64,000 nt of DNA, from contig NZ_CP114783.1 of assembly GCF_027359595.1 (NCBI RefSeq), positions 1,736,001 to 1,800,000 of the forward strand, written 5' to 3'. Source of the DNA: Prochlorococcus marinus str. MIT 0912. Its GTDB lineage: Bacteria > Cyanobacteriota > Cyanobacteriia > PCC-6307 > Cyanobiaceae. Below the pieces are notes generated by a model. The model saw only the letters and a program-made list of their open reading frames with translations, did not search any database and was not told where the DNA came from. Below, piece after piece: positions 56,288-64,000 of this stretch (positions are counted from its first letter, which is position 1; each line of letters begins with the position of its first letter). Position numbers and translations under genes: made by a program.

Positions 56288-56352
56288 GTTATAAATTGCT
56301 TTTGTTGAATTCTATTTCTATTGAGTTTGAAATTTTAGATCTTTTTACTTTC

Positions 56353-58053
56353 TTACATCATTCCTGGCATACCCATTCCGCCCATTCCGCCCATTCCGCC
56401 CATTCCGCCCATTCCGCCCATTCCGCCCATTCCGCCCATTCCGCCCATCGGGTCTCCGCCATCAGCTCCTGGTGCTGATGGGGGCTCAGGTTTGTCAGCA
56501 ATAACAACTTCAGTGGTTATAAGAAGGGAGGCAATTGAAACAGCATCTTGAAGAGCAAGTCTTATCACTTTTGAAGCGTCTAAGATTCCTGCTTCAAGTA
56601 AATCTACATACTCTCCAGTTTGTGCATTGAAGCCTTTACCTAATCTCTTAATATCAGATACAACAACATCTCCATTAAATCCCGCATTTATAGCAATTTG
56701 TTTTGTTGGAGCAGTCAATGCTCTTTTTATAATTTCAACTCCGGTTCTTTGATCACCTTCAAGCTTTTTAGATAAATCTTCAAGTCCATCGCTTAGTTCT
56801 AGAAGAGTCGTTCCTCCACCTGCAACAATACCTTCTTCAATAGCTGCACGAGTTGCATTGAGAGCATCCTCAATTCTGAGTTTTCTGTTTTTCAACTCAG
56901 TTTCAGTTGGAGCACCAACTTTAATTACAGCTACACCTCCTGCAAGTTTTGCGATTCTTTCATTTAACTTCTCTTGGTCGTACTCAGAATCTGTTTCATC
57001 CAGTTCTCTCTTTATTGAGGCAATGCGATTAGATAGTTCAGTGTTTTGATTGTCATTGGCGACAATTGTTGTACTGTCTTTTGTAATTGTTACTCTTCTA
57101 GCTTGACCCAAATCAGAAATTTGAACTTTCTCAAGACTCATTGCTTTGTCTTCGCTTATTAATGTGCCGCCAGTTAGAACAGCAATATCTCCAAGAGCAG
57201 CTTTTCTCCTCTCGCCAAATGAGGGAGCTCTAACTGCAGCTACTTGTAAAACTCCGCGGTTTTTGTTTACGACTAGTGTCGCTAAAGCTTCACCCTCTAC
57301 TTCTTCAGCAAGAATTATTAATGGTGTTCCATTCTTTTGAACTGTTTCTAGAACAGGAATGAGATCGGCAATAGATGAAATTTTTTTGTCAGTAATGAGT
57401 ATTGAAGGATTTTCAAATTCACAAATTAATCGATCTTCATCAGTAACAAAATATGGAGAGCTATACCCTCTGTCAAATGCCATTCCCTCAGTGATATCTA
57501 GTTCAGTGGCTAGAGATTTGGATTCCTCAACAGTTATTACTCCATCAAAACTTACCTTATCTATTGCATCAGCAATCATTGAGCCTATTTCCTCGTCTCC
57601 ACCAGCACTTACTGTCGCGACCTGTTTAATAGCATCACCACTAACTGACTTGCTTTTTCTCTTGAGATCATCGACTATTTGAGCTACAGCTTTTTCCATT
57701 CCTCTTCTCAATTCGATTGGGCTTGCTCCCGCAGCTGTATTTCTCAAACCTTCTTGAACCATAAATTGAGCTAAAACTGTTGCAGTTGTTGTTCCATCCC
57801 CTGCTTTTTCCTTCGTTTTTGATGCAACTTGTTCAATTAGCTTTGCTCCTATATTTTCAAATGGATCTTCAAGATCTATTTCCTTAGCAATAGTTACTCC
57901 ATCATTAACGATATCAGGGGCACCAAATTTTTTTTCAATAACTACATTTCTACCCTTAGGTCCGATAGTGACTTTTAGAGCATTGGCTAAATTGTTTACT
58001 CCTTTTTCGAGAGCACCACGAGATTCGTCCGAAAAACTTAGAAGTTTGGCCAT
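56353..58053 (-). CDS. groL: 60-kDa chaperonin GroEL, paralogue without adjacent groES
   Basis: A 566-aa chaperonin subunit. Seen: [40 protein letters not shown] site [13 protein letters not shown], and [17 protein letters not shown]; apical and equatorial domains are complete. The C-terminal tail is GGM-repeat (eight GGM units) ending in MPGMM, encoded by an exact 9-bp tandem repeat. No groES is next to it and no CIRCE element (TTAGCACTC...GAGTGCTAA) is seen upstream. Cyanobacteria have a groESL operon and a second lone groEL; this is most likely the latter. Confidence 0.95.
   Translation of the reverse strand: MAKLLSFSDESRGALEKGVNNLANALKVTIGPKGRNVVIEKKFGAPDIVNDGVTIAKEIDLEDPFENIGAKLIEQVASKTKEKAGDGTTTATVLAQFMVQEGLRNTAAGASPIELRRGMEKAVAQIVDDLKRKSKSVSGDAIKQVATVSAGGDEEIGSMIADAIDKVSFDGVITVEESKSLATELDITEGMAFDRGYSSPYFVTDEDRLICEFENPSILITDKKISSIADLIPVLETVQKNGTPLIILAEEVEGEALATLVVNKNRGVLQVAAVRAPSFGERRKAALGDIAVLTGGTLISEDKAMSLEKVQISDLGQARRVTITKDSTTIVANDNQNTELSNRIASIKRELDETDSEYDQEKLNERIAKLAGGVAVIKVGAPTETELKNRKLRIEDALNATRAAIEEGIVAGGGTTLLELSDGLEDLSKKLEGDQRTGVEIIKRALTAPTKQIAINAGFNGDVVVSDIKRLGKGFNAQTGEYVDLLEAGILDASKVIRLALQDAVSIASLLITTEVVIADKPEPPSAPGADGGDPMGGMGGMGGMGGMGGMGGMGGMGGMGMPGMM
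56372..56443. repeat. eight exact copies of a 9-bp tandem repeat in groL
   Basis: The unit cccattccg is repeated eight times without a mismatch. On the minus strand each copy encodes part of Gly-Gly-Met. Exact DNA identity, where synonymous changes would be tolerated, implies recent expansion or slippage. Confidence 0.95.
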
Positions 58054-58181
58054 ATTTGAATTGAATTAAACTTAATCTCCCACAGGAAACACACATTAGG
58101 GGAGGCTAAATAAGTGGGGAAAGCCGAATTGTAATTCACAAATAATTCCCAATTTTTGCAGAATGTAGTTAGTGTCAACGT

Positions 58182-58358
58182 ATGAACGATCCTGGGGCTT
58201 TATTTTTTATTCTCATGGCTGGGTTGGCCGGGACTATGACTTTGATTTATTTCCCTTTGAGGATATTTCTTACAGCCACGGCAAGAAGCAGAAGATTAAA
58301 ATTATTGCAGCGAATAAGAAGATTGAGAGATGAATTAGGACAGCCTATTCAAAATTGA
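58182..58358 (+). CDS. 58-aa membrane protein with basic C-terminus
   Basis: A short frame from ATG 58182 encodes MNDPGALFFILMAGLAGTMT, a single membrane helix to about residue 30, then a strongly basic amphipathic tail (TARSRRLKLLQRIRRLRDEL). The clean helix-plus-positive-tail layout and its place divergent from groL support a real gene. No family name known to me. Function unknown; a membrane anchor with a cytoplasmic helix is all that can be said. Confidence 0.65.
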   Translation: MNDPGALFFILMAGLAGTMTLIYFPLRIFLTATARSRRLKLLQRIRRLRDELGQPIQN

Positions 58359-58378
58359 TCTGCTCAACTCATGAGTTA

Positions 58379-58570
58379 TTACAAGCGCGGTAGACAACAG
58401 CCTATAAACCAATCTACATAAAGGATCCCTGTAGGGTTGGCTCTTGATTCTTTAACGATTGGAGTTGGAAACTTAGATGCATAGATTTCAATAGCCACGA
58501 GCCGACCTGATAGCAGAGCCAATGGAACTGAAGGAATAGCTAAAGCAGTAGTTTTTAATGCAAGATTCAT
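58379..58570 (-). CDS. 63-aa hypothetical protein
   Basis: A minus-strand frame from ATG at 58570 has a hydrophobic N-terminal half (LALKTTALAIPSVPLALLSG), then EIYASKFPTPIVKESRANP and GILYVDWFIGCCLPRL. It is convergent with the 58-aa gene, with 20 bases between stops. The amino-acid pattern (Pro-Val-Pro, Asp-Trp-Phe) looks like coding sequence rather than chance, but no family is recognised and no Shine-Dalgarno is obvious. Confidence 0.5.
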   Translation of the reverse strand: MNLALKTTALAIPSVPLALLSGRLVAIEIYASKFPTPIVKESRANPTGILYVDWFIGCCLPRL

Positions 58571-58667
58571 TTATAAATAAACTGAACAGTTACTCTAAAA
58601 AGTCACAAGAGCTTTAACTAGTATTTTAGTAAGATAAAAGCTACGAGAAAGAATAGTATGATTAGGA

Positions 58668-59642
58668 TTGATTAAAATAAATGGATATAAAGTAAGAATG
58701 ACTGCAAAAAAAGATAAAAAAATATCTTGGATTATTCCTTGCTTTAATGAGGAGAAAGTAATTCTAGAAACCTTAGAAAGGATAAAAATAGTTTCAGAGA
58801 AATTAAATAAATTTGAATGGGAATTAATTCTTATTGACGATGGTAGTTCAGATAATACAAAGAGAATTATTCAGGAAATTAATGAATACCCATTTACAAT
58901 AATTTTGTTGAGTTTCTCTAGGAATTTTGGACATCAACCTGCTGTTCAAGCTGGCATAGATAACTGTTCTGGATCAGCAGCAATAATTATTGATGCCGAT
59001 TTACAAGATCCACCTGAAATAGCTGAAAGAATGATCGACAAGTGGGAAAAAGGTTATGAAGTAGTTTATGGACAAAGAACAGTAAGATACAAAGAAAATC
59101 AATTCAAAAAATTCACAGCATTTCTCTTTTATAGATTATTTAATTTCTTTTCTGGAACAAAAATCCCACTGGACACCGGCGATTTCAGATTAATTGATAA
59201 GACTGTTATTCAAGCATTACATAAACTTCCAGAGAGAGGTCGATTCATGAGGGGTTTAATATCATGGGTAGGTTTTAAACAAGTAAGTGTTAGCTATTCC
59301 AGAGATGCAAGATTTGCAGGTGTAACAAAATACCCTTTTAAAAAGATGCTTTCCTTTGCAATTGATGGCTTAACAAGTTTCTCTAGGAAACCACTCAGAG
59401 TAGCTACGTTCATAGGATTCTTTTTCTCATCGCTATCATTCTTAGGCATAGTCTATGTCTTATATGTAAGGCTGTTTACTCAAACATGGGTTGCAGGATG
59501 GGCTGCAATTTGTATGACCATCTTACTTTCAGCAGGCGTACAATTGATTTTTATAGGCATTTTGGGAGAATATGTGGGAAATATATTTTTTGAAACAAAG
59601 AATAGACCTATTTACATTATTAAAGAAAAGAATATAATCTAA
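58668..59642 (+). CDS. GT2 polyprenyl-phosphate glycosyltransferase (GtrB/DPM1-like)
   Basis: A 324-aa (315 aa from ATG 58698) membrane-anchored glycosyltransferase. Seen: WIIPCFNEEKVILETLERI, LILIDDGSSDNT (nucleotide-sugar binding), SRNFGHQPAVQAGIDNCSG, IDADLQDPPEI (DxD-type metal site), RYPFKKM-like TKYPFKKMLSFAIDGLTSFS and two C-terminal membrane helices (about 238-258 and 272-294). This is the GtrB/ArnC/dolichol-phosphate-mannose-synthase group, which loads a sugar on undecaprenyl phosphate. It is followed after 18 bases by the DUF2079 gene. The ATG at 58698 is the better start. Confidence 0.9.
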   Translation: MIKINGYKVRMTAKKDKKISWIIPCFNEEKVILETLERIKIVSEKLNKFEWELILIDDGSSDNTKRIIQEINEYPFTIILLSFSRNFGHQPAVQAGIDNCSGSAAIIIDADLQDPPEIAERMIDKWEKGYEVVYGQRTVRYKENQFKKFTAFLFYRLFNFFSGTKIPLDTGDFRLIDKTVIQALHKLPERGRFMRGLISWVGFKQVSVSYSRDARFAGVTKYPFKKMLSFAIDGLTSFSRKPLRVATFIGFFFSSLSFLGIVYVLYVRLFTQTWVAGWAAICMTILLSAGVQLIFIGILGEYVGNIFFETKNRPIYIIKEKNII

Positions 59643-59660
59643 AAAATATTTAAATAATTT

Positions 59661-61064
59661 ATGTATATTTTAAATAAAATTAGAAAAGATATTCTCTTAA
59701 AAAAAGTTCTTATAGTGGCAATTAGCTCAACATTAATTTTCTATTTACTAGCTATTTTAAAACACATATTACTTCAAAGTACAGCTTATGATTTGGGTTT
59801 GTTCGACCAATGGATTTGGCTGACTAGTAAAGGTCTTCCATCATATTCATCTATGACGGGATTACATATGCTTGCAGATCATGGTGCCTGGACACTTTAT
59901 ATTGCATCATTAATTTATAAAATAAAACCTGATTTAAATATATTATTTATTTCTCAATCTGCTTCTCTTTGCTTTACAATTGTTCCATTATACTTGCTTT
60001 GTAAAAGTAAAGGTTTAAATCAAAAAATTAGTTTTTTAATAGTATTATTTTGGCTTCTACAACCTGTTGTCTTTAATGTAAATCTATTTGATTTTCATCC
60101 AGAGGTATGGTCGATGCCTTTTATTGTTTTATATTATTATTTTGAAGAAAATGAAAATTTTATTAAATCAATTGCTTGCACATTTATAATTCTAGGAACA
60201 AGAGATGGATTAGTTCTTCTGATTTTCGGTTTTGGATTAGAACAACTTTTAAAGAAAAGATTTGGAAGGTTTTTGATGCTTTTTTCTATTTCAACATTAT
60301 GGTTCGTATTTTTAAACAATTGGCTATATCCATTGCTTAATGATGATAAAGGTTCAGTAATGGCATTAGAAAGATATTCAAAATATGGGGATACATTTAA
60401 AGAAATATTATATACTTTGTTTTTAAAACCTAATCTTGTAATCAGTAGTATTAATTGGAGTGAATCTATATTTTATATATTGATTTTATTTCTTCCTGCA
60501 TTTGTGTTTTGCAAAAGGATTTCTCTTTTTACTTTAATAAGTGGAGTTCCATTAATAATTACTAATATTCTTTCTGATAATTCGCTCCAAAGGGATTTAT
60601 TGCATCAATATAGTCTACCGATTGCACTTGTTATAGTAATTTCTGTCGTAAATGGAATTAGTCAAAATAAAGGTAAGTTAGGATTCGAAAAGAAAAGATT
60701 TCTATGGATACTTTTATGTTGGTTTGCGTTAGCGAAACCTCTTTTGTTTATTGGACCTTATTTAGGTAGATTAAACTCTATAAAACCGGCTAATGAAGCA
60801 TTTTCGGAAATCCCGATAGATTCAAATGTTATTACAACAAGTTATTTAGTTCCACACTTATCTCAAAGACAATTTATCAAATTGCCAACTAGCAATAATG
60901 ATATAAAGTCAGATTTAGAAGTATATAATGTTTTATTGCTTAATCCATTAGATCCAGGAGTGATGTCAAATAGTTATTTGCAAAATGACTATCTTAAAAT
61001 TGCTAAGGCAAATAAATGGAAATGCAAAAAATGGGAAAATAATTTAGAGCTTTGCAAAAAATAA
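59661..61064 (+). CDS. DUF2079 polytopic membrane protein, GT-C-like glycosyltransferase
   Basis: A 467-aa membrane protein with about ten to eleven helices and a short soluble C-terminus. Seen: TAYDLGLFDQWIWLTSKGLP in the first loop, with acidic residues where GT-C enzymes keep their catalytic Asp, then LADHGAWTLYIASLIY, NLFDFHPEVWSMPFIVLYYY and GTRDGLVLLIFGFG. This is the DUF2079 pattern. Inferred: it transfers the lipid-linked sugar made by the GtrB-like enzyme upstream to a surface acceptor. The GtrA gene abuts it convergently with no bases between the two stops. AT-richer than neighbours. Confidence 0.8.
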   Translation: MYILNKIRKDILLKKVLIVAISSTLIFYLLAILKHILLQSTAYDLGLFDQWIWLTSKGLPSYSSMTGLHMLADHGAWTLYIASLIYKIKPDLNILFISQSASLCFTIVPLYLLCKSKGLNQKISFLIVLFWLLQPVVFNVNLFDFHPEVWSMPFIVLYYYFEENENFIKSIACTFIILGTRDGLVLLIFGFGLEQLLKKRFGRFLMLFSISTLWFVFLNNWLYPLLNDDKGSVMALERYSKYGDTFKEILYTLFLKPNLVISSINWSESIFYILILFLPAFVFCKRISLFTLISGVPLIITNILSDNSLQRDLLHQYSLPIALVIVISVVNGISQNKGKLGFEKKRFLWILLCWFALAKPLLFIGPYLGRLNSIKPANEAFSEIPIDSNVITTSYLVPHLSQRQFIKLPTSNNDIKSDLEVYNVLLLNPLDPGVMSNSYLQNDYLKIAKANKWKCKKWENNLELCKK

Positions 61065-61451
61065 TTATTTAGCAAAGATGTATCTATTTGATAAATAATA
61101 AAAAGATAAACTATAAGTTGCCATTGATAAAATTTGTGAAATATAATAACTTACTGAAAAAATATATGTAAATACAATTAGGAAAATTAAATTTATCAAA
61201 TACGAAATCAAAAAAGCACAAATAAACTTTAATATCTGTTTTCTAATTTTCTTATCTTTACTCTTAAATACAAAATTTCTATTTAAACAAAAAGAAACAG
61301 AAATCCCAAATAGAAAGCCTATTAGATTGCTTGTAATTAAGTAGAAATTAAAAATTTCTAAAAGTATAATCGAGGTCAAATATGTGGTAAGTGTATTTAT
61401 AATGCCAGTCAAAATATACTTAAGGAATTTTTTCATCCAATAAAAATTCAA
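61065..61451 (-). CDS. GtrA-family membrane protein (putative flippase)
   Basis: A 128-aa protein with four membrane helices, the size and topology of GtrA. Seen: FLKYILTGIINTLTTYLTSI, NLIGFLFGISVSFCLNRNFV and LSFYYLSNRYIFAK, including the NRNFVF element and the helix-4 end typical of the family. GtrA proteins are thought to flip undecaprenyl-phosphate-linked sugars across the inner membrane. Placed tail-to-tail with the DUF2079 gene, forming a GtrA-GtrB-GTase set split over two strands. Confidence 0.88.
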   Translation of the reverse strand: MNFYWMKKFLKYILTGIINTLTTYLTSIILLEIFNFYLITSNLIGFLFGISVSFCLNRNFVFKSKDKKIRKQILKFICAFLISYLINLIFLIVFTYIFSVSYYISQILSMATYSLSFYYLSNRYIFAK

Positions 61452-61505
61452 CCGTTTCTTTTTATAATCGAATTAAGGTTTTAAATTCTCATCTTTGAAT
61501 CGTAA

Positions 61506-61709
61506 AAGGGATCAGCTAAATCCGTCTCATCTAGAGGAGGTTGGAGTTATATAGATAATCAATCTGTGAGAACACTTCTGCAATATCTAAGAGAGGGAGT
61601 TTGTCAGAGCCAAAGATGCAACTTGGAACTTCTTTCTCATGATGGGACTGAGAAAGGTGCGCATGCTGGAGCGAAGTCTTGGGCAGAAGAGCCTTCAATG
61701 CTCACATAG
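61506..61709 (+). other. GC-richer open frame of 67 codons without ATG start
   Basis: Between GtrA and the next gene lies about 300 bases (61452-61757) with no normal gene. From 61506 a frame stays open to TAG at 61707; it has no ATG at its head, only a GTG at 61566 (VRTLLQYLREGVCQSQRCNL and on). A strong Shine-Dalgarno-like gaggagg sits at 61534-61540. The right half is clearly less AT-rich than its surroundings. It may be a gene remnant, a GTG-start peptide of 47 residues, or a structured RNA. Confidence 0.4.
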
Positions 61710-61757
61710 GCATCTAAATAAACTCGGCATGCCACAAGCTATTTGATTTTTTAGCGA

Positions 61758-62003
61758 TTAATTTAGTATGCATGCGACTGCCATTTCCTTCTCTCTGATT
61801 GTTTTTGCTTTTTCAAACTGTTCTTTATCAGTAATCAAACTAGCTAGATCTTCAAGAGTCATATCAAGCTCTTCTAATACATTTTTCTCAAATTTTCCTA
61901 TACCTATTTCAAAAGCTCCCGTTCTTAAGTCCAATAAGATGGTGAGTCCTTTGTCTCTCCAGTCTGTTTTGCAGTCGAAAACCTCAGATAACTGACGACC
62001 CAC
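61758..62003 (-). CDS. 81-aa hypothetical protein
   Basis: The product begins MGRQLSEVFDCKTDWRDKGL, then TILLDLRTGAFEIGIGKFEK and a helical, Glu/Lys-rich half LEELDMTLEDLASLITDKEQ and on. It looks soluble, with a beta-rich N-terminal half and a helical C-terminal half, and has good coding character. I do not recognise the family. It is separated from fabG by about 100 bases on the same strand. Confidence 0.6.
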   Translation of the reverse strand: MGRQLSEVFDCKTDWRDKGLTILLDLRTGAFEIGIGKFEKNVLEELDMTLEDLASLITDKEQFEKAKTIREKEMAVACILN

Positions 62004-62105
62004 CTAATTGGAATTTGAGTTTTAGGCATTGTGGGCAAGATTATGTAGTTTTTTCTTCAATGACCTTGTTATAACTGGCTTCTATAAAGTTAGCGAGTAC
62101 GACGG

Positions 62106-62858
62106 TTAACTCATAACCATGCCACCATCAACTTGAAGTGTCTGACCGGTTATGTAAGCAGCCGAAGGATCTGCGGCTAAAAACCTCACTGCTCCTGCAA
62201 CATCTTCAGGATTCCCGAATCTTCCAAGCGGGATAGCAGAAAGGATTGATTCAGTGTTCAGATCTTTTGTCATATCAGTTGAAATAAAACCTGGAGCAAC
62301 TGCATTTACAGTTATCCCTCTGCTTGCAAATTCTTTTGCAGCACTTTGTGTAAGACCTACTACTCCTGCCTTGGCGGCAGAATAGTTTGCTTGTCCTGGA
62401 TTGCCCATCAACCCAACGACCGAAGTGATGTTAATAATTCTTCCTTTTTTTTGCTTTAACATCTGCCTGGAAACGGCTCTTGTGCAATAAAAAACACCGC
62501 TCAAGTTTAGGTCTAAAACTTTCTGCCAATCGTCCGTTTTCATTCTCATTAAAAGGCCATCTTTAGTTATACCTGCGTTATTGACCAGGACATCAATTTT
62601 ATTATTTTTCTCCAATACTTTTTTTATTAATTCATTTACCGAGTTTTCATCTGAAATATCAGCTTGAAGTGGATATGCCTTACCCCCTAAGGAGTTTATT
62701 TCTGAAACGACTTTATTTGCATTCTCCAAAGATGAAGAATAATTGATGATTACTTCTGCTCCTTCTTTTGCTAAAAAAATCGCAATAGCCTTACCAATCC
62801 CCCTACTGGCTCCAGTTACAATTGCAATTTGACCTTCAAGTGATTTTGATAATGTCAT
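62106..62858 (-). CDS. fabG: 3-oxoacyl-ACP reductase
   Basis: FabG reduces beta-ketoacyl-ACP with NADPH in fatty-acid elongation. The product (250 aa from the ATG at 62858) has the NADPH loop VTGASRGIGKAIAIFL, LVNNAGITKDGLLMRMK, the catalytic Ser in NITSVVGLMGNPGQ, and Tyr/Lys in ANYSAAKAGV. NAVAPGFISTDMT and the C-terminal YITGQTLQVDGGMVM are standard. The open frame starts 11 codons earlier, but the ATG before TLSKSLEGQIAIV is the expected start. Confidence 0.96.
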   Translation of the reverse strand: MTLSKSLEGQIAIVTGASRGIGKAIAIFLAKEGAEVIINYSSSLENANKVVSEINSLGGKAYPLQADISDENSVNELIKKVLEKNNKIDVLVNNAGITKDGLLMRMKTDDWQKVLDLNLSGVFYCTRAVSRQMLKQKKGRIINITSVVGLMGNPGQANYSAAKAGVVGLTQSAAKEFASRGITVNAVAPGFISTDMTKDLNTESILSAIPLGRFGNPEDVAGAVRFLAADPSAAYITGQTLQVDGGMVMS

Positions 62859-63019
62859 AATCTTATGATTTTTAAAATCGTTAAAATCCAATAACTGGTT
62901 TATTTAACTTACTATTGAGCCACTTGCTTTTTGAAAAGACTTTAAGCTAAGACACCAAAAATAGTTATTTTTACTGATCGAAATATATTGAATGAATAAT
63001 CAATGGAGAGGGACCAGTT

Positions 63020-63697
63020 GTGCATTTGTTAATTGCGGCGGCGGGAAGTGGAAGTCGAATGGGTGCTGATAAAAATAAGCTTCTTTTGAAAGTTGCAGGT
63101 AAAACGATTTTAGAGTGGACTTTGAAAGCAGCTTTCGACGCTAAAACAATTTCTTGGATTGGAATTATTGGACAACCCAAAGACAAAAATTCTATTTGTT
63201 CAATTCTTGATAACTCAGTTAAGTCAGTTCAATGGATCAATGGAGGATCTACAAGACAGCAGTCAGTTCAACTGGGCTTGGCTGCCCTTCCATCTGAGGC
63301 TAAGTCTGTGCTGATTCATGATGGAGCAAGATGCTTGGTGAGATCATTCGTTTTTGATGAAATCTCAAAGATTGTTTCCACGGGACAATCTGTTATTGCT
63401 GCTTCACAAGTAACTGACACGATAAAAAAGGTTGATAAAGATGGTGAGATTATTGAGAGCCCTCCTCGCTCAGATTTATGGGCAGCCCAGACACCTCAGG
63501 GCTTTCCAGTAAACAAACTGAAGCATGCTCACAGTGAAGCAATCGCTAAAGGATGGAGTGTCACCGATGATGCATCCTTATTTGAACGTTTGGGATTACC
63601 AGTAAAAATTTATGATGCAGGGCCTTCAAATATTAAAGTTACAACCCCATTTGATCTCGTAATTGCAGAGTCTTTATTGTCTACTTTAAAAGACTAA
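63020..63697 (+). CDS. ispD: 2-C-methyl-D-erythritol 4-phosphate cytidylyltransferase
   Basis: IspD is the third enzyme of the MEP isoprenoid pathway, feeding chlorophyll phytol, carotenoids and the prenyl donors of ChlG. The 225-aa product has the CTP-binding loop [55 protein letters not shown] and [11 protein letters not shown]. All IspD signatures are in place. Start is GTG at 63020. Its last 17 bases overlap the convergent ldcA gene. Divergent from fabG. Confidence 0.97.
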   Translation: MHLLIAAAGSGSRMGADKNKLLLKVAGKTILEWTLKAAFDAKTISWIGIIGQPKDKNSICSILDNSVKSVQWINGGSTRQQSVQLGLAALPSEAKSVLIHDGARCLVRSFVFDEISKIVSTGQSVIAASQVTDTIKKVDKDGEIIESPPRSDLWAAQTPQGFPVNKLKHAHSEAIAKGWSVTDDASLFERLGLPVKIYDAGPSNIKVTTPFDLVIAESLLSTLKD

Positions 63698-64000
63698 GAC
63701 TCCCTTTGTCGCCATTTAAGATTGCTTGACTACCTAGTGGAAGTGAGGCATTCCCACAACAATGTCCAATGGGCAAATTTGAAACAATTGGGATTTTGAG
63801 ATCTTGTGTTCGATTTTTGAAAATATCAAGAAGCCTAAACGTCTTTGTTTCGTCGACGTCCTTCTCATCTTCACAATATTTAAATGATCCAAAACCTATG
63901 CCAGATAGCTGTTGTAGAACTCCAGCTAATCTTAAGTGAGTTAGCATCCTGTCAATTCTGTAGGGGGCTTCTCCAATATCTTCTATGATTAAAATTGATT
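63681..64000 (-). CDS. ldcA: LD-carboxypeptidase (LdcA, peptidase S66), 5' part cut by window edge
   Basis: Only the C-terminal part (about 106 residues) is inside. The frame is open past 64000, so the ATG at 63947 is internal. Seen: [18 protein letters not shown] holds the catalytic Glu of the Ser-Glu-His triad, followed by [10 protein letters not shown] and [20 protein letters not shown] with the catalytic His. Family S66 enzymes remove the terminal D-Ala from murein tetrapeptides during peptidoglycan recycling. The nucleophile Ser is outside the window. It ends 17 bases inside ispD. Confidence 0.85.
   Translation of the reverse strand, partial: SILIIEDIGEAPYRIDRMLTHLRLAGVLQQLSGIGFGSFKYCEDEKDVDETKTFRLLDIFKNRTQDLKIPIVSNLPIGHCCGNASLPLGSQAILNGDKGSLSLLK

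Noticed and set aside
56372-56443. Direct repeats considered as a CRISPR array
   Set aside because: The 9-bp unit is contiguous with no spacers and lies within the groL coding sequence.
56269-56478. Plus-strand frame with repeated His-Ser-Ala
   Set aside because: It is the antisense reading of the GGM-coding tandem repeat of groL, not a gene.
58054-58181. CIRCE heat-shock operator upstream of groL
   Set aside because: No TTAGCACTC / GAGTGCTAA pair was found in the gap.
61452-61757. tRNA or tmRNA gene in the gap after gtrA
   Set aside because: No cloverleaf, T-arm (GTTCGA-type) or tmRNA tag-like sequence could be recognised; left as unexplained.

Overview
The window is a compact, AT-rich (roughly 35-38% GC by eye) piece of a picocyanobacterial chromosome. 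It is almost certainly Prochlorococcus, probably one of the low-GC, low-light-type lineages. The evidence is the mix of photosynthetic genes (chlG, ndhB, a PsbN-like gene, petP, vipp1, menG), cyanobacterial signatures (pipX-pipY, sepF-proC, cyAbrB, long-form hpf, caa3-type oxidase genes ctaCDE with ctaAB), very short intergenic gaps, many TTG starts, and an outer-membrane porin with the signal peptide style of marine picocyanobacteria. The genus call is inference from gene content and order; no database search was run.

Layout. 1-5.7 kb: partial dus, der, an ECF-transporter T component, pipX-pipY, sepF-proC. 5.6-9.1 kb (minus): GT4 glycosyltransferase, recO-deoC, hpf. 9-15 kb (plus): lipB, an acyl-CoA/ACP synthetase, ylqD, pdhC, queA. 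15-19.4 kb (minus): a sulfur amino-acid block (cysK, metB, metC), then rpsD. 19.5-23 kb: yidD with a glutaredoxin-like gene, murE, and a convergent cysteine lyase. 23-25.4 kb is the loosest region: several very small membrane or charged ORFs, a PsbN-like gene with an unusual tail, and a histidine-rich nickel/cobalt permease. 25.4-34.7 kb: nfu, mqo, lepA, a 55-aa pilin-like ORF, a lone DppC-type permease, trmH, an SLH-less porin, rsmB, chlG. 34.7-41 kb: petP, hisF, menG, dciA, vipp1, birA, a LolD-like ATPase, ndhB. 41-48.5 kb: topA, a lipoprotein, DUF2232, a UPF0284/CobT-like gene, a Tat lipoprotein, ribE, cyAbrB. 48.6-55.8 kb: ctaEDC divergent from ctaAB, followed by an ABC-2 exporter pair. 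55.8-58.6 kb: groL without groES, and small genes. 58.7-61.5 kb: a GtrB-DUF2079-GtrA surface-glycosylation cassette that looks like an insertion. 61.5-64 kb: an unexplained GC-richer patch, a small conserved-looking gene, fabG, ispD and a partial ldcA.

How the genes fit together. Most are housekeeping genes for translation (der, lepA, rpsD, rsmB, trmH, queA, hpf, dus), cell wall (murE, ldcA), sulfur and Fe-S metabolism (cysK, metB, metC, cysteine lyase, nfu), carbon metabolism (pdhC, mqo, lipB), and respiration or photosynthesis (cta genes, ndhB, petP, chlG, menG). The observations most worth a second look are the gtrABC-like cassette, the pilin-like micro-ORF, the PsbN-like gene with its neighbouring micro-ORFs, a perfect 22-bp inverted repeat abutting metC, and the orphan open frame at 61.5 kb. 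No tRNA, rRNA, insertion sequence, prophage or CRISPR array was seen.
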